Positions 42,152 to 49,763 of a DNA stretch of 64,000 bases are shown here, one piece after another. The stretch covers positions 60,098 through 124,097 of the forward strand of contig NZ_JAJGSX010000027.1 of NCBI RefSeq assembly GCF_021245725.1, given 5' to 3'. Below the pieces are notes generated by a model that worked only from the letters and a program-made list of their open reading frames with translations, was not told the origin of the DNA and made no database searches. The position numbers and the translations under genes were made by a program. This stretch comes from Pseudonocardia sp. TRM90224 (GTDB taxonomy: Bacteria > Actinomycetota > Actinomycetes > Mycobacteriales > Pseudonocardiaceae). Positions within the stretch are counted from its first letter, which is position 1, and every line of letters starts with the position of its first letter.

Positions 42152-43033
42152 TCATCCACGGCGCGTGGTGTCCCCTCCACCACGCGCCACCCCACGTGTA
42201 CCGAGCTCACCGGCCACGTGCTCGCCGGCCGGCCCGGCGATCAGGCCGCGCAGGTCGGTGAAGAGCTGCTCCGCCGCAGCGCCGTTCCAGTCGGGCGGCA
42301 GCAGCTCGAGCGGGAGCCCGGGGTCGGCGTAGGGCAGCTGCCGCCACGACGTGACCATCTCGACGTACGCGGCGAACGCGGCGCCCTGCTCGATCGGGAC
42401 GGCTCGCGCGAGCCGCTCCCGCAGCGGGCCGTACCGCTCGATGAACGCGGCGTACAGCTCGTGGAAGGCACCGAGGTCCCACCAGCGCCCGACGTTCTCG
42501 TGCGGATCGCCGAACAGCACGTGCTGGCCGTGGAACACCTCGGCGTACCCGTCGAGCCCGATGCGGCGCAGCGCGTCGCCGGTCTCCACCTCCAGGTGGC
42601 CCGGGGCCACCCACACCCCTGGCGCGACGGTGCCGAACCCCATCCTGATCAGCAACGATCGCAGCTGGTGGCGCTTGTCGCGCTCCGACTCCGGCACGGA
42701 GAAGATCACCAGCAGCCATCCGTCTGCGCTGGTCGCGCGGCGGCGGCCGAAGATCCGCGCGTCGCCCTCGGCGAGGATCTCGAGCGCGAGCGGGGTCAAC
42801 CGGTAGCCGGCGGCCCCGTCGACGCGCTGCGCGTCGAGCAACCCGCGGCGACGCAGGCGCGAGATCGAGGAGCGTACGGCCTGCTCGTCGACGCCCATCT
42901 CGGCCATCAACCGCACGACGGCGGCGACGGACACCCAGTCGTCGTGCTGGCGCGCGTACAGCCCGTACAGCGAGACGATCAGCTGCCGCGGCTGCAGCAC
43001 CGCAGCCGCCTGACCTCCCTCGACAACGCTCAC
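42152..43033 (-). CDS. PaaX family transcriptional regulator
   Basis: 293 residues. The N-terminal winged-helix region is LQPRQLIVSLYGLYARQHDDWVSVAAVVRLMAEMGVDEQAVRSSISRLRRRGLL. A central Cas2-like region WLLVIFSVPESERDKRHQLRSLLIRMGFGTVAPGVWVAPG and a C-terminal helical domain follow, as in PaaX. The type member represses phenylacetate catabolism in response to phenylacetyl-CoA. No paa genes are here, so its target is open. GTG start; a perfect dyad lies 22 bp upstream (43056-43071). Confidence 0.91.
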   Translation of the reverse strand: MSVVEGGQAAAVLQPRQLIVSLYGLYARQHDDWVSVAAVVRLMAEMGVDEQAVRSSISRLRRRGLLDAQRVDGAAGYRLTPLALEILAEGDARIFGRRRATSADGWLLVIFSVPESERDKRHQLRSLLIRMGFGTVAPGVWVAPGHLEVETGDALRRIGLDGYAEVFHGQHVLFGDPHENVGRWWDLGAFHELYAAFIERYGPLRERLARAVPIEQGAAFAAYVEMVTSWRQLPYADPGLPLELLPPDWNGAAAEQLFTDLRGLIAGPAGEHVAGELGTRGVARGGGDTTRRG

Positions 43034-43055
43034 CGGCAGGAGCTTATCCCGCCGA

Positions 43056-43071
43056 GGTGACGCCCGTCACC
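43056..43071. promoter_or_regulatory. Dyad upstream of PaaX gene
   Basis: Perfect 7-bp inverted repeat GGTGACG-N2-CGTCACC, 22 bp before the PaaX start and 53 bp after the DUF6328 stop. The size fits an autoregulatory operator; a weak terminator of the upstream gene is the alternative. Confidence 0.5.
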
Positions 43072-43124
43072 GCGCCGCTATCGCGAAGCTCGCTGGCCGC
43101 AGCACGATGCCGACGGCGCACGTA

Positions 43125-43679
43125 TCACTCTTCGGAACGCCCCCCGCTCCCGTCAGCTTCGGCGGGGCGGGAACGGGAGGCGACCAGGAGCGGTAGCGGG
43201 AGCACGAACCAGAGCCCCATCAGCACCACCCCGCTCACCGACGCCGCGATGATCGCGAAGGTGCGACCCACCGCGACGTCGAGGACGAGGAGGACGGCGC
43301 CGGTGAGGGTGAGCGCCATCGTCGCGAGGCCGCTGCTGAACAGGCGGTGCCCCAGCTGCACCGTCTCGATCTTCATGCCGCGCCCGAACGTGATCCGGTG
43401 CGCCGCGGCTGGTGCCACGAGCAAGCCCGCCGTCACCACGGACATCAAGAGCGTCACCACGTACATCCAGCGCTGCGTGTCGTCGACGTCGCGGAACCGC
43501 TCGGTGAACGACATCGAGAGCAAGAACGCGAAGAGGATCTGCACGCCGGTCTGCGCGACCCGCAGCTCCTGCAGCAGCTCCGACATGTTGCGGTCGGCGC
43601 GCTGCAGCGGGCCCTCACCGCGTCCGTCTCCGGACGATGGTCCTGTCTCCGACGCAACCGCGGCCGAGGATCCCTCCAT
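43125..43679 (-). CDS. DUF6328 family membrane protein
   Basis: 184 residues with four predicted helices: QTGVQILFAFLLSMSF, MYVVTLLMSVVTAGLLVAP, LATMALTLTGAVLLVLDVAVG and IIAASVSGVVLMGLWFVLPLPLLV, flanked by hydrophilic ends. The LRVAQTGVQILFAFLL...FTERFRDVDD.QRWMYVVTLL pattern is that of the DUF6328 group of actinobacterial membrane proteins. Function unknown. It lies 33 bp after the PfpI-like gene on the same strand, probably one transcript. Confidence 0.82.
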   Translation of the reverse strand: MEGSSAAVASETGPSSGDGRGEGPLQRADRNMSELLQELRVAQTGVQILFAFLLSMSFTERFRDVDDTQRWMYVVTLLMSVVTAGLLVAPAAAHRITFGRGMKIETVQLGHRLFSSGLATMALTLTGAVLLVLDVAVGRTFAIIAASVSGVVLMGLWFVLPLPLLVASRSRPAEADGSGGRSEE

Positions 43680-43712
43680 GGGGTGAAAATACCCGTCCGG
43701 AGAGATCGACAG

Positions 43713-44276
43713 TCACGTTCGTCCGGAATGCCGCCCTTCCGCGAACTCCTCGACGATCTTCGCGCAGAACGCCGGCAGGTCGTCGGGGTTGCGGCTGGAG
43801 ACGATCCCGTTGTCGGTCACGACCTCCTCGTCGACGACGTCGGCGCCGGCGTTGCGCAGGTCGGTCCACACGCTCGGGTAGGAGGTCAGCGTGCGGCCTT
43901 TCGCCACACCTGCATCGATGAGCGTCCACGGGCCGTGACAGATCACCCCGACCGGGGTGCCGGCCTCGACGACCTCGCGGACGAACCGCTGCACGTCGGG
44001 GTCGATCCGCAGCTTGTCGGCGTTCACCGTGCCGCCAGGCATGATCAGCGCGTCGTAGTCGCTCGCCGTGGCGTCCGCTGCGGTCGTGTCTGCGGTGAAC
44101 GTGTCGGCGGGTTCGGTGTCGTGGTTCATCGCCCGGAACGTGCCCGCTTCCAGCGAGACGATCTCCGTGCGAGCCCCTTCGGCGGTGACGGCGTCCCGCG
44201 GTTCGGTGAGCTCCACCTGCTCCACGCCGTTCGTGGCGAGGATCGCGATGCGCTTGCCGTCGAGCTTGCCGGCCAT
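43713..44276 (-). CDS. DJ-1/PfpI family protein (type 1 glutamine amidotransferase-like)
   Basis: 187 residues. KRIAILATNGVEQVELTEPRDAVTAEGA, DYDALIMPGGTVNADKLR, and the nucleophile elbow VGVICHGPWTLIDAGV with the conserved Cys. DVVDEEVVTDNGIVSSRNPDDLPAF closes the fold. Members are proteases, deglycases or chaperone-like stress proteins. Start has GGAG upstream. Downstream of the DksA-type gene by 30 bp, suggesting a stress operon. Confidence 0.92.
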   Translation of the reverse strand: MAGKLDGKRIAILATNGVEQVELTEPRDAVTAEGARTEIVSLEAGTFRAMNHDTEPADTFTADTTAADATASDYDALIMPGGTVNADKLRIDPDVQRFVREVVEAGTPVGVICHGPWTLIDAGVAKGRTLTSYPSVWTDLRNAGADVVDEEVVTDNGIVSSRNPDDLPAFCAKIVEEFAEGRHSGRT

Positions 44277-44306
44277 GGGTGATCTCCTTCGGTCTCGGAC
44301 GACGGC

Positions 44307-44663
44307 TCAGACGACGACGGGTGTGTCGGCGTGTTCCCGGCAGGTGATCGCTTCGGGGCGCGCGTCGAGCCGCTCGTCGTCGATCGGCTGGTTGCAGACC
44401 GCGCACTTGCCGTACGTGCCGTCGTCGATGCGGGTCAGCGCGTCGCTGACGAGCCTGCGCTGCTCGGCGACGGTGTCGGAGAGCAGGTTCGACTCCATCG
44501 CCGTCGTGACGTCGCTGCCGTAGTCGCCCGTGTGCTGGCCGAGCGCGCCTTCCCGCTCGGCGCCGGGCGCGGTGTCGGCGCGCTCCTGCTCCGCGGTGCG
44601 CGCGCGTTCGTCCAGCTCGGCCAGCTGCGTGGTGAGCAGCTCGCGGGCGTGCTCGGCGTCCAT
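44307..44663 (-). CDS. TraR/DksA family zinc-finger protein
   Basis: 118 residues. The N-terminal coiled-coil half (AEHARELLTTQLAELDERARTAEQERA, then LLSDTVAEQRRLVSDALTRIDDGTYGKC) leads to a zinc site CAVC...C-x2-H (AVCNQPIDDERLDARPEAITCREH), three Cys and one His. DksA-type proteins enter the RNA polymerase secondary channel and tune transcription with ppGpp; actinobacterial short versions are less studied. ATG 44663 has GGAGGA upstream. First gene of a run with PfpI and DUF6328. Confidence 0.9.
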   Translation of the reverse strand: MDAEHARELLTTQLAELDERARTAEQERADTAPGAEREGALGQHTGDYGSDVTTAMESNLLSDTVAEQRRLVSDALTRIDDGTYGKCAVCNQPIDDERLDARPEAITCREHADTPVVV

Positions 44664-44749
44664 GTCGGGTTCCTCCGTGATCACGTCGAGATCGGTGACC
44701 ACACCGGCGTACCCGTCGCCCCGCCCGACGAACCGCACCCCCGTCCACA

Positions 44750-44824
44750 ACGAACTTCCCCACCGTTTTGGGTGGATGCGCGCCGAAATGGCGCGCATGT
44801 GCCCAAAACGGTGGGGAAGTTCGT
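44750..44824. repeat. Inverted-repeat element, family C (copy C3)
   Basis: Perfect 23-bp arms (44750-44772 and 44802-44824) with a nested perfect 9-bp hairpin in the loop (44776-44784 with 44790-44798). It lies between two minus-strand genes, 15 bp beyond the GH65 stop. Inverted near-copy of C1 including the loop. Confidence 0.88.
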
Positions 44825-44838
44825 GCCTGTTCCCGGGG

Positions 44839-47196
44839 TCAGCCGGGATGGCGCGCCTTCGGGGTGCGCCCGAACGGCTGCTCGACCGGCTCCACCGGCT
44901 CCGGGGCCGGGATCGGCAGCCGCAGCGGCTTCTCGGAAAGCGCGGCCGGCTCGCCGTGGTGGCGCAGGCGCATCGGTGGGCCGCTGACCAGCCGGTACTC
45001 CGCTTCCTCCGCCGTGATCTCGACGCGCAGCTGCCGACCCTGCCAGAGCAGCCCGAACGAGATCCGCGAGAGCGCCGGAGGCAGCCTGGGCGCGAAGCCC
45101 AGCCCGGTAGCGTCGCACTGCATCCCGCCGAACCCGGCCACGACGGCCGTCCACGTCCCGGCCATCGACGCGATGTGCACACCGTGGTCGGTGTTGCCGG
45201 CGAGGTTGTTCAGGTCGACCAGCGCCGATTCGGCCAGGTAGTCGTACGCCAGGTCGAGGTGCCCCGTCCACGCCGCGACAACGGCCTGCGTGCACGCCGA
45301 GAGCGACGAGTCGCGCACGGTGATGCCCTCGTAGTAGGCGAAGTTGCGGCGCATCTGCTCCGGCGTGAACGCATCAGGCCGCAGCTGCATCGCCAGCACC
45401 AGGTCCGCCTGCTTCGACACCTGCTTGCGGTACAGGTCGAAGTAGGGCACGTGCAGCAGCAGCGGGTACTTCTCCGGCGGTGTCCCCTCGAAGTCCCACA
45501 CCTGGTGGTCGGTGAACCCCTCCGACTGCGGGTGCACGCCCAGCACCTCGTCGAACGGGATCCGCATCGACTTCGCCGCGTCCCGCCAGGACGCCATCTC
45601 CTCGGCGTTGACGCCCAGCTTCGCCGCCTTGCGGGAGTGCCGGGCCGCGGTGTCGGCGGCCACGCGCAGGTTCAGCTGCGCCATCAGGTTCGTGTAGACG
45701 TTGTTGTCGACGATCGCGGTGTACTCATCCGGGCCGGTCACGCCGTCGATGCGGAACTGCCCGGTCGCGTCGTGGTGCCCCAGCGAACGCCACAGCCGGG
45801 CGGTGGCGACCAGCAGCTCCAGCCCGACCTCCTTCTCGAAGTCGGCGTCACCGGTCGCGGCGATGTGGCGGCGCACGGCGTCGGCGATGTCGGCGTTGAT
45901 GTGGAACGCCGCCGTGCCCGCCGGCCAGTACCCCGAACACTCCTGCCCGCGGATCGTCCGCCACGGGAACGCCGCACCCGACAACCCCAGCTGCTCGGCC
46001 CGCTCATACGCCAGCGGCAGGATCGACTGCCGCCACCGCAACGCGTCCGCGGCCGCCTCCGGCGCGAGGAACGACAACACGGGCAGGCAGAACGTCTCGG
46101 TGTCCCAGAACGTGTGCCCGTCGTAGCCCTCGCCGGTGAGCCCCTTCGCGCCGATCGCGCGCCGCTCCGCCCGCGCACCGGCCTGCAGGACGTGGAACAC
46201 CGCGACCCGCACGGCCTGCTGCAGTTCGGCGTCGCCGTCGATCTCGACGTCGGCCGCGGCCCAGAAGTCGTCGAGGTACTCGCGCTGCTCGGTGAGCAGC
46301 CCGTCCCACCCGGTGTAGCGGGCCGCCGCGAGCGCGGCCCGCACCTGGTCGTGCAGCGCGGGCTGCGACCGCCGCGACGACCACCCGTACGCCAGGTACT
46401 TGGTGATCGTGAGCTTCTCCCCCGGCTTGAGCCGGGAGATGATCGTGGTGCGCCCGATGTCGTCGGTCGCCTCCGAGGTGACCTTGAACCCCTCCGGCCC
46501 GTGCACCTCGTGGTCCATCGCCGCCGCCACCCGCAGCCCCGACTTGCGGGTCTGGTGGATCAACGTCGCGCCGGCGTCGTCGCTGCGGTGCAGCTCCGAC
46601 ACCAGCGGGTCGGTCAGCGCCGCCTCGACGCGCGGGTCGTCGTCACCGCGAGCGGGCAGCTGCTCGTTCGCCACCAGCTCCGACTGCACGACCAGCAGCG
46701 CAGGCGCGTCGAGCACCTCGACCTCGTAGCTGATCGCAGCGATCGCACGCTGGGTCAACGACACCATCCGCGTGCTGCGGACCTTCACCACCCGACCCGC
46801 CGGCGAGGCCCACTCGACCTCACGGGTCAGCGTGCCCGCCTGCAGGTCCAGCACCCGCTCGTGGGACCGCAGCTCGCCGTAGCGCAGATCGAACGGCTCG
46901 TCCTCCACCAGCAGCCGGATCAGCTTGCCGTTGGTCACGTTGATGATCGTCTGACCGGACTCCGGGTAGCCGTAGCCACCCTCCGCGTACGGCAACGGAC
47001 GCCGCTCGTAGAACGAGTTCAGATACGTGCCAGGGGTGGCGTGCGGCTCACCCTCGTCCAGGTTGCCGCGCAGCCCGATGTGCCCGTTGGACAGGGCGAA
47101 CACCGACTCCGACTGGCCGATCGTGGCCAGATCCAGCTTCGGCTCACGCACCACCCACGGCTCGACGGTGAACCCGCGACCGGGATCCGGGCTCAT
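44839..47196 (-). CDS. Glycoside hydrolase family 65 disaccharide phosphorylase
   Basis: 785 residues, the usual GH65 length. N-terminal beta-sandwich (TIGQSESVFALSNGHIGLRGNLDEGEP), (alpha/alpha)6 barrel with GEGYDGHTFWDTETFCLP, PWRTIRGQECSGYW, and the general-acid Glu in VTGPDEYTAIVDNNVYTN (near residue 488). The phosphate-side loop VSKQADLVLAMQL is present, favouring a phosphorylase (trehalose, maltose, kojibiose or nigerose) over a hydrolase. The stop of the beta-phosphoglucomutase gene overlaps its start (ATGA), consistent with conversion of released beta-glucose 1-phosphate. Confidence 0.93.
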   Translation of the reverse strand: MSPDPGRGFTVEPWVVREPKLDLATIGQSESVFALSNGHIGLRGNLDEGEPHATPGTYLNSFYERRPLPYAEGGYGYPESGQTIINVTNGKLIRLLVEDEPFDLRYGELRSHERVLDLQAGTLTREVEWASPAGRVVKVRSTRMVSLTQRAIAAISYEVEVLDAPALLVVQSELVANEQLPARGDDDPRVEAALTDPLVSELHRSDDAGATLIHQTRKSGLRVAAAMDHEVHGPEGFKVTSEATDDIGRTTIISRLKPGEKLTITKYLAYGWSSRRSQPALHDQVRAALAAARYTGWDGLLTEQREYLDDFWAAADVEIDGDAELQQAVRVAVFHVLQAGARAERRAIGAKGLTGEGYDGHTFWDTETFCLPVLSFLAPEAAADALRWRQSILPLAYERAEQLGLSGAAFPWRTIRGQECSGYWPAGTAAFHINADIADAVRRHIAATGDADFEKEVGLELLVATARLWRSLGHHDATGQFRIDGVTGPDEYTAIVDNNVYTNLMAQLNLRVAADTAARHSRKAAKLGVNAEEMASWRDAAKSMRIPFDEVLGVHPQSEGFTDHQVWDFEGTPPEKYPLLLHVPYFDLYRKQVSKQADLVLAMQLRPDAFTPEQMRRNFAYYEGITVRDSSLSACTQAVVAAWTGHLDLAYDYLAESALVDLNNLAGNTDHGVHIASMAGTWTAVVAGFGGMQCDATGLGFAPRLPPALSRISFGLLWQGRQLRVEITAEEAEYRLVSGPPMRLRHHGEPAALSEKPLRLPIPAPEPVEPVEQPFGRTPKARHPG

Positions 47197-47942
47197 TCCC
47201 CTGCTCCTTCGAGAAGATCTGCCAGGTCGGCGACGACGACGTCGGCGCCGTGCTCGCGCAGCGCGTCGGCGTGCCCGAGCCGGTCGACACCGACGACGAA
47301 CCCGAAGCCGCCCGCCTTGCCGGACGCGACACCGGCGAGCGCGTCCTCGAACACGACGGCCTCGCCGCGCTCGACACCGAGGTCGGCGGCCGCTGCGAGG
47401 AACGTGTCGGGCGCGGGCTTGCCGGGCAGGCCGCGCTCCTTGGCGGTGACGCCGTCGACGCGGTGGTCGATGTACTCCGTGAGCCTCGCGACCTCGAGCA
47501 CCTGCTCGGCGTTCGCCGACGACGACACGACGGCCGTCGCGAGCCCCGCCTCCTTGACCGCGCGCAGGTAGCGCACCGAACCCGGGTAGACGTCCACGCC
47601 GACCGTGCGGATCTTCTCCTGCACGAGGTCGTTCTTCCGCGTCGCCAGCGCCAGCACCGTTTCGGCGTCGGGCGCGTCGCCCGGCTCGCCCGCGGGCAGC
47701 ACGATGCCGCGGGAGCGCAGGAACGAGTCGGTGCCCTCCAGCCGCGGCTTGCCGTCGACGTAGGGCCCGTAGTCGGCCTTCACGTCGAAGGGCTGGAACG
47801 CCGTGCCGTCGCGCTCGGCTCGTTCGCGCAGGTAGTCGTCGAACATCTGCTTCCACGCAGCCGCGTGGACGCTCGCGGTATCGGTGAGGACACCGTCGAG
47901 ATCGAAGAGGCACGCACGGGTGCCGTCGGGAAGGCCGAGCAT
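47193..47942 (-). CDS. Beta-phosphoglucomutase family HAD hydrolase
   Basis: 249 residues. HAD motif I ACLFDLDGVLTDTASVHAAAW (two Asp), a cap domain with YVDGKPRLEGTDSFLRSRGI, motif II AVVSSSANAE, motif III lysine in GLPGKPAPDTFL and motif IV VVFEDALAGV. The cap sequence is of the beta-phosphoglucomutase type found with GH65 enzymes, interconverting beta-glucose 1-phosphate and glucose 6-phosphate. Translationally coupled to the GH65 gene, a classic disaccharide phosphorolysis operon. Confidence 0.92.
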   Translation of the reverse strand: MLGLPDGTRACLFDLDGVLTDTASVHAAAWKQMFDDYLRERAERDGTAFQPFDVKADYGPYVDGKPRLEGTDSFLRSRGIVLPAGEPGDAPDAETVLALATRKNDLVQEKIRTVGVDVYPGSVRYLRAVKEAGLATAVVSSSANAEQVLEVARLTEYIDHRVDGVTAKERGLPGKPAPDTFLAAAADLGVERGEAVVFEDALAGVASGKAGGFGFVVGVDRLGHADALREHGADVVVADLADLLEGAGE

Positions 47943-48013
47943 GTCGCGAACGGTACCCAGTGTGGCGATCACAGTCTGTGGCGACCGCCGAATCGTGGAG
48001 ACGACCCGCGCGG

Positions 48014-49585
48014 CTACAGTTCCCCGCTTCTGCCTTGAGTCAGTGCGATCACCACCGGCTCCCCGGCGCCGCCGATGACCCGCACCTCGCACCCGGGACC
48101 CACCTGACGTGCGGAGACGGTGAGTACCCCGCCTTGCGCGCGGGGCTCGATGTCGCGCTGGACGGCCGCCCGCACGGCCGAGAGCACACGCATCGGCTCC
48201 ACCCGCACGCCGTGCACGGCAGCGTCGACGTCGAGCTCCACGCGCAGCCGCTTGCCGAAACGGGCCTGTTCGAGCTGGAGGTACGCGCGCACGGCGTCGA
48301 GCTCGCTACCGAGCGTGCTCACTGCGTCGCCGAGCTGGATCGTGGCGGCCTGGTCGGCGGCGCGTGACAGGTCGGCGAACCCGAAGAGCAGCTCGCGGGC
48401 CCGGCCGGGGTCGGTCCGGATCAGCGCAGCGATGGTGTTGAGCGCGTTGTAGACGAAGTGCTGCTCCAGCCGCCGCGACTCCGGGGAGGCCGGCGGCTCG
48501 GCCACCTCGGCCGCCTCGGCCGCCTCCGGCACCTCGACCGGGGCCGGCTCCGTCATCGGCGCGGCTTCGACGGGGACCTCCTCGGTCACCGGGTCGGGCA
48601 CCTGCACGGCGGGCTCGGTCCGCTGCGGCGGCGGTTCGGGTGGGCGCGCCCACCGCGCCGGGGATTCGTCGCCGTCGGCCCCGTCGGTCACGAGCCCCCG
48701 CCAGCGGGGCAGCCGCAGCCGCCCGCCGGCGACGAACCCGGTGAACTCCACCAGCCCGACCAGCCGCGGGGCCACCCAGATCGCGTGCCGCGCCGCCTCG
48801 ACCGGCACGTCGCCCGCGAACGGGGCGCCCTCGGCGCGCAGTTGTGTGAGCGCTGACACCTGTCGCCGCTCATCGCCCGCGACGCCGACCCGGCCCACGT
48901 AGGCGAGCCGCTCCCCGTCGGGGACGCCGAGCAGCAGGCTCGCGATGGTGTCGGGCCGCGCGATGTCGGTCGGCGTCCAGCCGCCCACGACGACCTGCCG
49001 GACCCGCGGGACCGGCACCTTCACCCACAGCGGCGAGCGGCCACCGGGCCGGTAGCGCGAGCCGAGGTGGCGGGCGTGCAGCGCGTCGACACCTTTCGCG
49101 TCGGCGATCCGCAGCATCGTGTCGAGCTCGCTGACCGGCAGCGGGGAGGTCGCCCACACCGGCGCTGCGTCGAAACCGAGGCCCTCCAGCAGCGCCCTGC
49201 GGTCGCGGTAGGGCAGGTCGAGGGTGCTGTGCCCGTCTAGCCACAGCAGGTCGGCCACCTGGAAGTCGACGGGGACGTTGCGGATCGTCGCGTCGGTCGG
49301 CCGCATCCGGCCGCTGCGGCGCTGCAGCAGCCGGGCGCGCGGGGCGTGCTCCTCGCCGCGCGCGACGAGCGTCCCGTCGAGCACCATCCCGCGCGGCGGT
49401 GAGCGTCGCTCCAGCGGCGGGCCCAGCTCGGGATAGGCGGAGGTCATCGAGACGGCGTTCGCCGAGAGCAGCCGCACGCGCCGGCCGGGCTCGACGTAGG
49501 CGATGCAGCGGTGGCCGGTCCAGGCCAGCTCGACCACCCAGTCGGGGCCCGTCGGCGGCATCCCGGAGCCCGCTGAGGCATGCAT
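48014..49585 (-). CDS. Fusion of degenerate ATP-dependent DNA ligase and degenerate LytS-type histidine kinase
   Basis: About 523 residues. Residues 15-200 follow the LigC/LigD adenylation domain (ADLLWLDGHSTLDLPYRDRRALLEGLGF, SRYRPGGRSPLWVKV), and 200-300 the OB-fold (VVVGGWTP, LLLGVPDGERLAYVGRVG). The nucleotidyl lysine of motif I (KxDGxR) is Ala in ELAWTGHR (about 21), the motif III Glu is Thr in LDGTL, and motif IV EGxVAK is lost. After a Pro/Glu/Ala linker (about 310-370) comes a LytS-type kinase core: LEQHFVYNALNTIAALIRTDPGRARELL keeps the phospho-accepting His (about 376). The ATP-binding N-box is VRAAVQRDI instead of VENAIKH, and the G1 box is absent. Start uncertain; GTGs lie upstream. 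Divergent from the helicase gene. Confidence 0.85.
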   Translation of the reverse strand: MHASAGSGMPPTGPDWVVELAWTGHRCIAYVEPGRRVRLLSANAVSMTSAYPELGPPLERRSPPRGMVLDGTLVARGEEHAPRARLLQRRSGRMRPTDATIRNVPVDFQVADLLWLDGHSTLDLPYRDRRALLEGLGFDAAPVWATSPLPVSELDTMLRIADAKGVDALHARHLGSRYRPGGRSPLWVKVPVPRVRQVVVGGWTPTDIARPDTIASLLLGVPDGERLAYVGRVGVAGDERRQVSALTQLRAEGAPFAGDVPVEAARHAIWVAPRLVGLVEFTGFVAGGRLRLPRWRGLVTDGADGDESPARWARPPEPPPQRTEPAVQVPDPVTEEVPVEAAPMTEPAPVEVPEAAEAAEVAEPPASPESRRLEQHFVYNALNTIAALIRTDPGRARELLFGFADLSRAADQAATIQLGDAVSTLGSELDAVRAYLQLEQARFGKRLRVELDVDAAVHGVRVEPMRVLSAVRAAVQRDIEPRAQGGVLTVSARQVGPGCEVRVIGGAGEPVVIALTQGRSGEL

Positions 49586-49763
49586 GGGCGACACGAGCTC
49601 GGGAACGCCCCCCGAGGTCTGCCGACCCGTCACAGAGGTGACTCTAGTGCCCTCCGTTAGGACCACCCGAGCCTGCCGGTATCGGCGCGCTCGCCGTGCG
49701 TGACTGCCCCCAGCGGCCCCCCGACGTCGCCGCGGCAGCCGACCAGGGACGATCGGTCCCATC

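Noticed and set aside
44530..47571. Very long plus-strand open frame (over 1000 codons) opposite GH65
   Set aside because: Arg/His/Gln-rich without domain pattern; it is the mirror of the strongly supported GH65 and phosphoglucomutase genes. Such shadows are expected at 72% GC.
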